Below, one piece after another: positions 16,496 through 24,437 of a stretch of 64,000 nucleotides of DNA. The translations under genes and the position numbers were made by a program. The notes beneath the pieces are model-generated. The model saw only the letters and a list, made by a program, of their open reading frames with translations. It had not been told where the DNA came from and made no database searches. Every line of letters starts with the position of its first letter. The stretch's first letter is position 1. The stretch covers positions 499,603 through 563,602 of the forward strand of contig CALODL010000033.1 of NCBI GenBank assembly GCA_942492115.1, read 5' to 3'. The DNA is from CALODL01 sp942492115 (GTDB lineage Bacteria > Planctomycetota > Phycisphaerae > UBA1845 > CAIVHJ01).

Positions 16496-16917
16496 TTGAG
16501 TCCTGAACTATTGACCATACTGCAGCGAATGGACAAACGACCGGGAGCAATCCGGCAAGACATAGACGAGGTCGCTGCTGCCATCGCCCCCAAAACTATT
16601 CCAGAAGAGTACCTGTCAGTCATGCGTTATTCCAACGGGATCGAGGGGTGGCCTGGTCGAGGAGCGTATCTGCAGCTATACGCAATCAATGATCTACCTA
16701 AGCTGAATACACGTGCGGCTGTTGACGAATTGCTCCGGGAATGTTGATCATCGGAAGCGACGGTGGAGGAATGACCTATGGATTCGACCTACGGACTCAT
16801 CCAGCGAAAACGGTTGAAGTGCCTTCCGAGGTGCTTGGTTGGAAGGACATCTGGAACACGTGGGATACCTTCGAGGCCTTCATGGTCGACTTGTCGCAGC
16901 GACGTGATGACGAATAG
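16496..16917 (+). pseudogene. SMI1/KNR4 (SUKH) family immunity protein, frameshifted
   Basis: TTG start with the excellent ribosome site AAGGAGG six bases upstream. Frame one gives 83 codons with IPEEYLSVMRYSNGIEGW and ends at TGA 16745-16747. From 16741 another frame gives LIIGSDGGGMTYGFDLRTHP, then VEVPSEVLGWKDIW and WDTFEAFMVDLS, ending at 16917. Joined, the two pieces make a full-length SUKH domain of about 140 aa. SUKH proteins are immunity proteins against contact-dependent or polymorphic nuclease toxins. One missing base near 16740 (or two extra) explains the break: either a real inactivation or a sequencing error. A terminator follows at 16984. Confidence 0.75.
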
Positions 16918-16983
16918 TGCCGCCTTGACATGACGAGTTGCAAAACGGGTTTGTTCGGGCATTGGAGCGGGCCTTCGCATGCG

Positions 16984-17007
16984 AGGTATATACCGGTATA
17001 CCTTTTT
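16984..17007 (+). terminator. Rho-independent terminator after the SUKH gene
   Basis: Stem AGGTATA/TATACCT with loop TACCGG, then a run of T on the plus strand. It lies 66 bases beyond the SUKH stop. On the minus strand no T-run follows, so it does not serve the tRNA. Confidence 0.65.
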
Positions 17008-17079
17008 GCGAATGGTTCCAACCGCTCCACCGACCGTCGGTGGGTGCCTAACTCAAAGGCTCGGCGAGTGTAAGGGAAA

Positions 17080-17153
17080 TGGGCGATACAGGACTTGAAC
17101 CTGTGACCTCCTGCGTGTCGAGCAGGCGCTCTAGCCAACTGAGCTAATCGCCC
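17080..17153 (-). tRNA. tRNA-Val (anticodon GAC)
   Basis: The minus strand folds as a complete cloverleaf: acceptor GGGCGAT/ATCGCCC, D-arm GCTC..GAGC with AGTTGGCTA loop, anticodon stem CCTGC/GCAGG with loop TCGACAC (anticodon GAC, reads GUC/GUU), variable loop AGGTC, T-arm ACAGG TTCAAGT CCTGT, discriminator A. The CCA end is not encoded. Confidence 0.95.
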
Positions 17154-17252
17154 CGAGCCGGGTATTAAATCAGGGCGTTCGCGGATTGTCAACCGGGCCG
17201 CTGAAAACGCAACTGCGGATCCGGGTTGGGCTTAGCGGTACGGGCGAGCGGG

Positions 17253-17633
17253 TCAGGCGTCCGGGAAATCCGCTGGCGTAAAACCGACGTCGATGATGCT
17301 GCAGCCGGTGACCGTGTTGAGGCCGGCGGCCTGGGCCTCGGCGATGACATCAGGGTCGTCGGTGCCGGGGTTGAAGAACACCTCGGCGGGTTTGCGGGCG
17401 GCCAGGTCAGGGAGCATCTGGCGGATCACAGCGGCAGGAACGTACAACGTGACGCGGTCGAGCCCCTCGGGCAGATCAGCGACGGCCGTGGTGCACGTCA
17501 GGCCTTCGATCTCGTCGGCCGTGGGGTTGACCGGATAGACCGTCCAGCCTGCCTGCTGGTGGGCGCGAACACTCTTGTTGCCAAACTTGGCACGACGGGT
17601 CGATGCGCCGATGACGGCGACGGTGCGGGACAT
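17253..17633 (-). CDS. CoA-binding domain protein (YccU-like)
   Basis: 126 aa, with AAGGAG five bases before the ATG. MSRTVAVIGAS is the glycine-rich start of a Rossmann-type CoA_binding_2 domain, and VYPVNPTADEIEGL, LDRVTLYVP and EVFFNPGTDDPDVI follow in the family order. The length matches stand-alone YccU-type proteins. These bind CoA in vitro, but their cellular role is not settled. It is a single gene between tRNA-Val and the FG-GAP gene. Confidence 0.88.
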   Translation of the reverse strand: MSRTVAVIGASTRRAKFGNKSVRAHQQAGWTVYPVNPTADEIEGLTCTTAVADLPEGLDRVTLYVPAAVIRQMLPDLAARKPAEVFFNPGTDDPDVIAEAQAAGLNTVTGCSIIDVGFTPADFPDA

Positions 17634-17848
17634 ATGGGCTCCTTCTCATGTCATCACGAACCCGGAACTCTAGCGACATGCTGGAGATGACGCAATGCGC
17701 GGTGGTGCATGAGGGCAACTTCATTAGGTCACGGGGTTCTCATTAGTCCGCAGCACATCCACAGAGGGCTTTTTGACTGCCAGAGGCAGGCAGCGAATCG
17801 CTATCATGAATACGGGGTTCCACGTACAGCACATCTGGAGATCGCAGC

Positions 17849-19714
17849 ATGACCCGCTTGCTTCTTGCGCTCGTATTGTGCGCCCCGTGCGCTGTATCCG
17901 CGGTCACACCACCGCAGGTCATCACCGTCGATGTCGATGCGGATGGCGTGCTGGACAGGGTCGAACACGACCGGGGGATCGTCAGCATTCGAGACGGCCG
18001 CACCGGCCGCCAGATCCGTCGGGCGGTACCCGCGCACAACGTGTTCGTTCTCGGGGATGCGGACCACGACGGCCTGTTCGAACTGTTCACGGCCGAGCAG
18101 CCCACCGTCGAACGTGACGTCCCGCCACCACCGCCCCGTCGCGCCTTCGGTGCAGGCCCCGGCTCCGAATGCCTGTGCGCCGATCGTGGGATCATCTGGG
18201 ATTCGGCCGATCAACTGGACAACGTGTGGGCCACGGCCCTGGGCGATTTCGACGGCGATGGCCTCGGTGAGGTGTTGACGGTTGACTGGCCCGCACCCAC
18301 GATGCGGCTGTACGAAACCGTCGGCGACAACGCGCTGGCACTCACCTTCGAGACGCCGCCCGATGCGGCCCCTCCGGGGGCGTTCGTTACGGTCACCTGG
18401 GGCGACAGCGACAACGATGGCGCCCTCGAAATCCTCGGTGGCGAAACCAGTACGCTCAACAAGGTACTGCTGTACGAAGCGGTCGACGACAATCAGTTCG
18501 AACAGCGTGTGATCAATATCTCCGAGCCGGACCCGACCGGCGTCCAGAGTATGGGCCAGGTGCGTATCGCCGACACCGACCAGGACGGACGCCAGGAGAT
18601 CATTTTCGATACGTCGTCTTCCGTCGTCGGCAGCACATCCGAGTTGTTCATCTATGAACACAGTGGAATCCCGGGCGATCACACTTATACGAAGGTCTAC
18701 ACCTACACAACCATCAGTTACCTGTTCAACTGGACCGTGGGCGATGCAGACAACGACGGGGCCCTCGACATCGTGCTTGGTTTCGGAGGGGTCGCAGGAT
18801 TCCCGGTGACACTGCGGTGGCTCGAGAATACCGGTGACAACACCTATGAGCATAAGACCATAGAGCCCGGCCACATCGGCCTGGCGCTGGCACCCACCGT
18901 GGCCGACGTGGACGGCGACGGGCTCAACGAGGTGGTGTTCGCCGGCATGGTCGAGGACCTGACGGGCGGTGTGATGGTCTACGAAGCAGTGGGCAACGAT
19001 CAGTTCGTCACCACTTACACCCGCGGAGGAATGACGGGCAATGGTATCTCATCGGCCGCGGCGCAGGCTCATTGCGGCGCGCGCACGGTGATTCTGGCGG
19101 GCTCATCGGACGGCGAGATCATGGGCGTACGCCACGACGGAATCACGTATGCACCTGACGGCGCCACGCCGCTCGTCACGGGTGGTCAGATTCGCGTTCT
19201 GGCCCCGGGCGACATCGATGGTGACGACCGACCCGATGTCGCGGTGGCGTCCAAGGGCGATGACCTGGCCATCGTCATCGAGGCCGACGCATTCAATGAT
19301 GGCAACAACGATGGCGTCCTCGACAGCTGTGAGGGTTGCAACATCACTGCGGAGTGCGCCGACCATGATGGAAATGACATTCGCGATGATGTGTGTCTGT
19401 GGACCGGTTGTGTCGACAACGCGTGCGCGAACATCGCAGTCACTTTCGGCGATGTGGGTGGCGCATTCGGCGATTGTCAGCCCGACGGCGTAGCCGATGG
19501 CCACGACCGCTATCACGTGCTCAATTGCTTTGCCAACAGTGCGCCGTCAGGTGACGGGCCCTATCCGTGTGCTGACGATGCCCCGGCCGCTTTCAATACC
19601 GACATCGGCGCTGCCTTTGGCAGTTGTTCTCCAGATGGGATCTGCGATGGCCACGACGTGTTCCACGTCCTGAACGCGTTTGGCAACGTAGACATGTGTA
19701 CGTGTCCGGATTGA
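17849..19714 (+). CDS. Secreted FG-GAP/VCBS-repeat protein with paired EF-hand-like C-terminal module
   Basis: 621 aa, with GGAG eight bases before the ATG. The signal peptide ends near CAVSA. The body contains repeated FG-GAP/VCBS calcium loops: VDVDADGVLDRV, GDADHDGLFEL, GDFDGDGLGEVL, GDSDNDGALEIL, ADTDQDGRQEII, GDADNDGALDIV, ADVDGDGLNEVV and GDIDGDDRPDVA, consistent with a seven-bladed integrin-like propeller. The last 120 residues (AECADHDGNDIRDD, then two GxAFGxCxPDGxxDGHD loops) match the module in the 7401-10805 protease. Extracellular. No enzymatic motif was seen; adhesion or scaffold function is inferred. Confidence 0.88.
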   Translation: MTRLLLALVLCAPCAVSAVTPPQVITVDVDADGVLDRVEHDRGIVSIRDGRTGRQIRRAVPAHNVFVLGDADHDGLFELFTAEQPTVERDVPPPPPRRAFGAGPGSECLCADRGIIWDSADQLDNVWATALGDFDGDGLGEVLTVDWPAPTMRLYETVGDNALALTFETPPDAAPPGAFVTVTWGDSDNDGALEILGGETSTLNKVLLYEAVDDNQFEQRVINISEPDPTGVQSMGQVRIADTDQDGRQEIIFDTSSSVVGSTSELFIYEHSGIPGDHTYTKVYTYTTISYLFNWTVGDADNDGALDIVLGFGGVAGFPVTLRWLENTGDNTYEHKTIEPGHIGLALAPTVADVDGDGLNEVVFAGMVEDLTGGVMVYEAVGNDQFVTTYTRGGMTGNGISSAAAQAHCGARTVILAGSSDGEIMGVRHDGITYAPDGATPLVTGGQIRVLAPGDIDGDDRPDVAVASKGDDLAIVIEADAFNDGNNDGVLDSCEGCNITAECADHDGNDIRDDVCLWTGCVDNACANIAVTFGDVGGAFGDCQPDGVADGHDRYHVLNCFANSAPSGDGPYPCADDAPAAFNTDIGAAFGSCSPDGICDGHDVFHVLNAFGNVDMCTCPD

Positions 19715-19756
19715 CGACTGGATCCCCGGCGGCCTGCAGCTACCGTGAGTCCCGGG

Positions 19757-20701
19757 TTACGGCGAGAACTGCGACGTGTCGGGCGCACGGTTGGTGAAAC
19801 CGCTGGGTTCGAGGACGTCGTCGATGACCCACTGCGGAAGATCGAGCGTTTCTCCTTCTGGCGGCGCGTACTCGACGATGACCCCGCCATGGCCGAAGGC
19901 TCCGAGGATCTGGACCATGTCGCGGGGCCGGAAGCGCCGGTGACCAAGCACGATCCGCTGCTGCTCGGCATCAATCGTAAAGTGCAGGACTGGAATGGTC
20001 TGGGGAGCGTTCGGGTACTCACGCGGCGCACGCGATATCATGCGAATGAATTCATTGAAGAAGTAGTACTGAAAGTCACGAATCCGCCCACTGCCGCTCT
20101 GCCGCATGTTGCGATCGAGCATGTCGGATGCGATCCCGCTGGCCGAGGCGTGCGTTCTGAAGTGCAGCGACCCGGTCGCTTCACCACGATCCGGCGGATT
20201 GCGTTCGAGGGCCGCAATCATGGCCAGAAGTTCCTCTTCGGTGAACGGGCGGGCGTGGCGCAACTGCTCGAGCATGAGATCATAACCTGCTTCGAACATC
20301 TCCTGATCGGTCTCGTCGATTCGCTCGCGTGTGGAAAAGCGATCCACGACCGCTGGCGGCAACGGGATGTAGCGGTACTCGTCGTTGATCCGCTTGAAGG
20401 CTAACGTGAACGTCGTGGCGCCGACCTGCCCGGAGAACCGGTTGGTGCCCATCATGCGCGCCACTTCGAGCTGTTGGGCGTTGAGCTCGCCACGGGCCGA
20501 CTCCAGGTGCTCGACAGCCGTTTCGTACCCGGCCACTGCCTTGGCGTGCTCGGCCTGGTTGCGCTGCAGCACGACGGCCCCGCGATTGACCTTGAGCACC
20601 AGAAACAACACGAGGACGACGAACAGAACCAGGGCGCAGAAAATCAGATCCGAAAAGGACTCATAGAAATTAAACGTATGCCGCCGCTGAACGAGCTTCA
20701 C
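19757..20701 (-). CDS. MotB/ExbD-like membrane protein
   Basis: 314 aa from a GTG start overlapping the stop of the upstream gene by four bases (GTGA), so it is translationally coupled to it. The N-terminus FYESFSDLIFCALVLFVVLV is a single membrane helix with an Asp near its start, the position of the proton-binding Asp in MotB/ExbD/TolR. A coiled-coil stretch follows (about 45-90). The remainder (about 95-314) is a periplasmic domain I do not recognise; no clear OmpA peptidoglycan-binding signature is visible. Together with the MotA/ExbB-like partner it should form a proton-driven stator or energiser of unknown target. Confidence 0.75.
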   Translation of the reverse strand: MKLVQRRHTFNFYESFSDLIFCALVLFVVLVLFLVLKVNRGAVVLQRNQAEHAKAVAGYETAVEHLESARGELNAQQLEVARMMGTNRFSGQVGATTFTLAFKRINDEYRYIPLPPAVVDRFSTRERIDETDQEMFEAGYDLMLEQLRHARPFTEEELLAMIAALERNPPDRGEATGSLHFRTHASASGIASDMLDRNMRQSGSGRIRDFQYYFFNEFIRMISRAPREYPNAPQTIPVLHFTIDAEQQRIVLGHRRFRPRDMVQILGAFGHGGVIVEYAPPEGETLDLPQWVIDDVLEPSGFTNRAPDTSQFSP

Positions 20702-21831
20702 ACGTCGGCCTCCAACAGCGCGGCCCGCGTCACCGTATCGGGAGAGGTTTCCCGCAGGCGGGCGGCGTTCCGCAAGACCGGCAGGATATACACCTCGCTC
20801 AATTCCGCGAGGTGGGCCACGAGGAAGTCGACGTTCTCATCGACCACGTTGCCCAGAATGCGCAGGCACACGCCCCCGAGAATGGCCCCGAACAATGTCG
20901 TGTAGAACGCCACACCCATACCACTGAGGGTCTCACGCATCCCACCGAGCAGCGCATCCCCCTCGGTGCCGACGTTGTCCATGACGATTCCCAGCCCGGC
21001 GACCGAGGAAATCAGCCCGATGATGGTACCCACCAGCCCCAAAGTCACGAGGATGCTCGAACACAGATCGACGATCTTCGTGCGCGCCAACAGGCGGGAT
21101 TGCAGCAGGACAACCAGGTTGTCCTGGTCGATTTGTGTATCGAGTTTGTAGATGTGATGCAGGTTGTGAATGTGACTGCGGAACAGACTTGCGTGCGTGG
21201 CCTTGAGAAACCGCGCGATGTTATTTGTTTTCCATAGTGTTTGAATCTGGGTGTCGGCCAGGCGAATCTGGCGATGAATGTACAATACGTCGAAGAATGA
21301 CTTGCACAGCGCGCCTAGAAACACCAACAGGATGAAGACACACAATCCTGTGGGATCGGCACTGAGCGCCGCGAAGAGTTGGCGCCCTGCCGTCAGCAAC
21401 ATCAACATCCCCAGCAAAGAGGCATACATCACCCAACGACCGACAGGGTTGCGTCGGGCAAGGCTGGAATGCTGGGCCTCAGAGGGCAGTGGCGTGCGGC
21501 GCGGAACGACGAACACGTGATCGCAATTGGCGCAGCGTGACTTCAGGCCCAGTGCGACACCTGCAACGATGTAGGCCCGACTGCATACGGGGCACACCCC
21601 GCACGTTCCGGCGATCGGGCGCCCCACGTCCTCCGCGACAGGCGTGTCGGTATCGGAATCCGGACAGTCATCCGCCGAGCGCGGCGCGAGCAACGTGGTT
21701 CCACCACATTTGGAGCACAGCAAACGCTTGTCGAGCAGTGCGGAATTGACCGGATAGCGAGTTCGACAGCCCGAACAGCTGAACATGGCTCCGCCTGCAG
21801 ACGGGCCGGCCTCGGGCAGGGTAGCGCTCAT
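20698..21831 (-). CDS. MotA/TolQ/ExbB-like proton channel with two N-terminal zinc ribbons
   Basis: 377 aa, with GGAGG five bases before the ATG. Residues about 19-45 (CSGCRTRY...CSKCGG) and 76-106 (CPVCSRAY...CANCDHVF) are two MJ0042-like zinc ribbons on the cytoplasmic side. Hydrophobic helices are near 132-150 and 160-180. The ExbB/MotA core (LVTLGLVGTIIGLISSVAGL, then GMGVAFYTTLFGAILGGVCL) occupies about 260-330. It couples proton flow to work in the partner encoded by the overlapping downstream gene. The zinc-ribbon fusion is unusual for MotA, TolQ or ExbB and suggests a cytoplasmic sensing or docking role. No flagellar, Tol or TonB genes are adjacent. Confidence 0.85.
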   Translation of the reverse strand: MSATLPEAGPSAGGAMFSCSGCRTRYPVNSALLDKRLLCSKCGGTTLLAPRSADDCPDSDTDTPVAEDVGRPIAGTCGVCPVCSRAYIVAGVALGLKSRCANCDHVFVVPRRTPLPSEAQHSSLARRNPVGRWVMYASLLGMLMLLTAGRQLFAALSADPTGLCVFILLVFLGALCKSFFDVLYIHRQIRLADTQIQTLWKTNNIARFLKATHASLFRSHIHNLHHIYKLDTQIDQDNLVVLLQSRLLARTKIVDLCSSILVTLGLVGTIIGLISSVAGLGIVMDNVGTEGDALLGGMRETLSGMGVAFYTTLFGAILGGVCLRILGNVVDENVDFLVAHLAELSEVYILPVLRNAARLRETSPDTVTRAALLEADV

Positions 21832-22171
21832 GAAGGCCTCCTGTTGTCGTGGAAGGCAGTGTGCATGGAGGCGGACGCGTGTCCTGACTAACGCCGCTCA
21901 GCAAATAGAACACCTATCAGGCTCTGGCTCAAAACTCCACGCGCTGTGGGCGGTGGACACGGGCGTCGCCGTGATCGCGCAGCCCCGGTGTCTCTCCAGG
22001 CTGAGCACGTGACCGCACGAACACTGGATGGCGTTTGGCTAACACCATTTTAGGCCCTCGGCGCCGCTAGGTCCGATATCATGACCGAACAATTAGTTTT
22101 CTGTAATCACGCTCCGGCCCGGGCCCCCGCCCGCCTACTATAGATTGAAAGTCACTGTGCCTCCGTTTCAG

Positions 22172-22208
22172 AAGCCAGGTTGCCCGGTCAGGCCGCCTGG
22201 CTTTTTTT
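22172..22208 (+). terminator. Orphan rho-independent terminator
   Basis: Stem AAGCCAGG/CCTGGCTT followed by seven T on the plus strand; the minus-strand version has no T-run. The nearest upstream protein gene is on the opposite strand, so it may end a short non-coding RNA starting near 22145. Confidence 0.75.
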
Positions 22209-22211
22209 CTG

Positions 22212-22287
22212 GGTTCTTCACGCATTTCCGGGATGGGCCTGCACACATGATCCACGGGCGTGCGGTCCCGCAAATCCGTGAAGAACC
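22212..22287. repeat. Palindromic dispersed repeat, copy 2 (76 bp)
   Basis: The terminal inverted repeats are 22 bases with two mismatches (left starts GGTTCTTCACG, right ends CGTGAAGAACC). The inner halves match copy 1 at 3376-3514, except that the centre is about 9 bases instead of about 72. The whole unit could fold into one long hairpin. It sits directly after a terminator. Confidence 0.7.
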
Positions 22288-22562
22288 TTTTTCTAAGCCT
22301 GTCAATCCGTGCACGCCTCGAGCGCCCGCCGCTCATCCAATTCGATTTCGCTCAGGATGACTCCAGGCAACGGCCGTTTGACCACCCCAATCCCGGATGA
22401 TCTGCGCGATTTGACGCGGTGACTTGCCAAGCCTGCGGCAGCGCCATTACAATACCCGCGCCCAAGGGTAGTATCGTTTTGTGGGAGAACCTCTTACAGC
22501 CATCGACCGGACGCGGCTGTCGTCATCGCCCTCTCACTCTGCCCGCTCATGGAGGATCAAAC

Positions 22563-22916
22563 ATGACCCATATCGTGACTGAGCGTTGCGTCGACTGTCG
22601 CTACACCGACTGCTGTGCGGTCTGCCCCGTGGACTGTTTCTACGAGACCAAAGAACCGGCCATGCTGGTCATCGACCCCGATACCTGCATCGATTGTGGC
22701 CTGTGTATCCCGGAGTGCCCCGTGCACGCCATTTACCCGGAAGACGAGCTTCCGGAGGCCTACACCGAATGGCTCGAGAAGAATGCCGAACTCTATCCCC
22801 AGGGCGAGAACATCACCACGAAGATCGATGCCCTGCCCGGCGCTTTGTCGCTGGAAGAGATTCAGCAGCGTGAGAAGGACCGGGGCCAGGATGTCAGCGA
22901 ACCGACTGCCGCTTGA
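22563..22916 (+). CDS. fdxA: 7Fe/8Fe ferredoxin (FdxA type)
   Basis: 117 aa from the ATG at 22563 (GGAGG seven bases upstream). The N-terminal half has CVDCRYTDCCAVCPVDCF and CIDCGLCIPECPVHAI, the paired cluster motifs of the FdxA family, whose first cluster is usually 3Fe-4S and second 4Fe-4S. The C-terminal extension (EWLEKNAELYPQGENITTK) is also typical. It is a cytoplasmic low-potential electron carrier. The nickel SOD gene is 125 bases downstream on the same strand, but a shared transcript is uncertain. Confidence 0.93.
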   Translation: MTHIVTERCVDCRYTDCCAVCPVDCFYETKEPAMLVIDPDTCIDCGLCIPECPVHAIYPEDELPEAYTEWLEKNAELYPQGENITTKIDALPGALSLEEIQQREKDRGQDVSEPTAA

Positions 22917-23041
22917 GCACTCAGCCTCCGAATCGTCACCACCATGCAGCGTGCCGCCTTGCCCGTTGATCGCCTCCACCCGGATCAGCAGGCAGCGCGG
23001 TACGCTGCTGTTCTTCAGATCGTAAGAAAGGAAGTTCTCTG

Positions 23042-23515
23042 ATGAAAAACAGCTTGATCGTTGTGTTCAGTGTTGCCGTCGTCGCAGTTGCAGTTTCGAT
23101 GTTCAACGCCCAACCGCAGGCCAGCGCCCATTGCCAGATCCCGTGCGGGATTTATGATGATGCCGCACGCCTGAACCATATGCTGGAGGACACTGCGACC
23201 ATCACCAAGGCCATGGCACAAATTCGTGAGATGGGCGGCAACCACGATGCCCAGAGCATCAACCAGGTCGGCCGATGGATCATGACCAAGGAAGATCACG
23301 CATCACACATCATCTCGACGGTTGCTGAGTACTTCCTGACCCAGAAGGTCAAAGAAGTCCCCAAGGGCGACGACGGGCACCAGGCTTATCTGGAACTCCT
23401 GGCCACACATCACCATGTCATGCGCGCAGCCATGAAGGCCAAACAGTCGGTCGATGCCAAGGTCGCAGAAGACCTCAAGAATTCGATTCACGCACTGCAG
23501 AAGCGCTACAAGTAG
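23042..23515 (+). CDS. sodN: Nickel superoxide dismutase with N-terminal export signal
   Basis: 157 aa, with AAGGAAG before the ATG. The sequence starts with a clear Sec signal peptide (MKNSLIVVFSVAVVAVAVS...QASA) and continues HCQIPCGIYDD, the nickel hook HCxxPCGxYD in which the His amine and the two Cys bind Ni. Cleavage after ASA would place this His at position 1, as the metal site requires. The rest (REMGGNHDAQSINQVGRWIM, KEDHASHI) is the Ni-SOD four-helix bundle of normal mature size (about 118-125 aa). The enzyme dismutates superoxide, here predicted to act outside the cytoplasm. No SodX-type processing protease gene is adjacent. Confidence 0.93.
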   Translation: MKNSLIVVFSVAVVAVAVSMFNAQPQASAHCQIPCGIYDDAARLNHMLEDTATITKAMAQIREMGGNHDAQSINQVGRWIMTKEDHASHIISTVAEYFLTQKVKEVPKGDDGHQAYLELLATHHHVMRAAMKAKQSVDAKVAEDLKNSIHALQKRYK

Positions 23516-23741
23516 ACCCTCGCCGTAGCCGCTCCCGCCCTGCGTCGCAATATGACCAGCCCGGCGCGCTCATCGGAGACGAAGACCCGCAGAGTTGAAC
23601 GGGGCGCGTGCCACTCGGCCCGTCGGATCAGTGGCATGGCTCACGACAGGCGCGGGGCTCCACGGCACACATGACCAGCCGCGGACGCACCACACGTGCA
23701 TCGACTGCAGCCACGCTGATCCAATGATCGGGCCGTGGGTC

Positions 23742-24437
23742 TCAAGGATCTGCCAGTCCCTCCCGGAATGCGAAGCGCGCCAAGCCGACCCGATCGTGGA
23801 TATCGAGTTTGGTCATGATCCGGCTCGTGTGCACGTCGACCGTGTTGACGCTGAGATGCAGCTCCTTCGCAATCTGTTTCTTGGACGACCCCTGTGCGAT
23901 GTGTCGAAGTATCTCGGTCTCGCGCACCGTCAAGGTCGAGGCCCGCGTGCAGTGATTGGGGTTCAGTGTCGCGCCGCGCGCGCTCACCACGATACGGGAC
24001 TGAACTTCAGGCGAGAAATAGGCCTCACCGCAGGCGACCGCACGAATGGCCGATACGACGATTTCGTACGGCTCTCGCTTCGTAATGTATGCGTTGGCAC
24101 CGGCGTTGAGCGCTTCGGAAATGTAGCTGTCATTCGTGAACGCGGTCAGAAACATCATGCGAATATCGGGAAATCGTTGATTGATGGTCCGCGCGGCCTC
24201 GAAGGAACTGATCCCCGGCCCCGGCATGTCAATGTCGAACATGATGATCTCGGGCTCGAGATCAAACGCGCACGACACCGCGGTGTCGGCGTCACCGGCT
24301 TCTCCCAGCACGCGAAGATCCTCCTCGGCCTCGAGTCGTGACGCCAGATTATTGCGGACGAGAGCATGGTCGTCGACGAGCAACAGTGAAATACCAGGGG
24401 GCACGATGCACCTCACTCGCTTGAGCCGTTGACACAC
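23742..24437 (-). CDS. NarL/LuxR-family response regulator
   Basis: 231 aa. The receiver domain (LLLVDDHALVRNNLASRLE, MFDIDMPGPG with the phosphoacceptor Asp, FLTAFTNDSYI, AYITKREP) is followed by a LuxR-type HTH (LTVRETEILRHIAQGSSKKQ, LHLSVNTVDVHTSRIMTKL). It is a DNA-binding transcription regulator. The start overlaps the 3' end of the hybrid kinase gene by 25 bases, so the two form a coupled two-component pair. An internal start closer to the receiver domain is possible. Confidence 0.9.
   Translation of the reverse strand: MCQRLKRVRCIVPPGISLLLVDDHALVRNNLASRLEAEEDLRVLGEAGDADTAVSCAFDLEPEIIMFDIDMPGPGISSFEAARTINQRFPDIRMMFLTAFTNDSYISEALNAGANAYITKREPYEIVVSAIRAVACGEAYFSPEVQSRIVVSARGATLNPNHCTRASTLTVRETEILRHIAQGSSKKQIAKELHLSVNTVDVHTSRIMTKLDIHDRVGLARFAFREGLADP

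Larger units (their letters stand above)
21832..22562. other. 730-bp intergenic region with an orphan terminator and palindromic repeat
   Basis: No gene is supported. On the plus strand a possible -10 (TACTATAG, about 22135) precedes a short segment ending in a strong terminator at 22172-22208, with no plus-strand protein gene upstream. Copy 2 of the palindromic repeat starts four bases after it. The remaining part should contain the ferredoxin promoter. Confidence 0.5.

Noticed and set aside
16797..17192. 131-codon minus-strand open frame
   Set aside because: It runs through the tRNA-Val gene; the sequence RLAQLARAPARHAGGH is the typical translation of a tRNA.
19757..21831. Zorya-type antiphage system (ZorA/ZorB)
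   Set aside because: The MotA/MotB-like pair is present, but there is no ZorC, ZorD or ZorE candidate next to it and no OmpA domain is visible in the partner.
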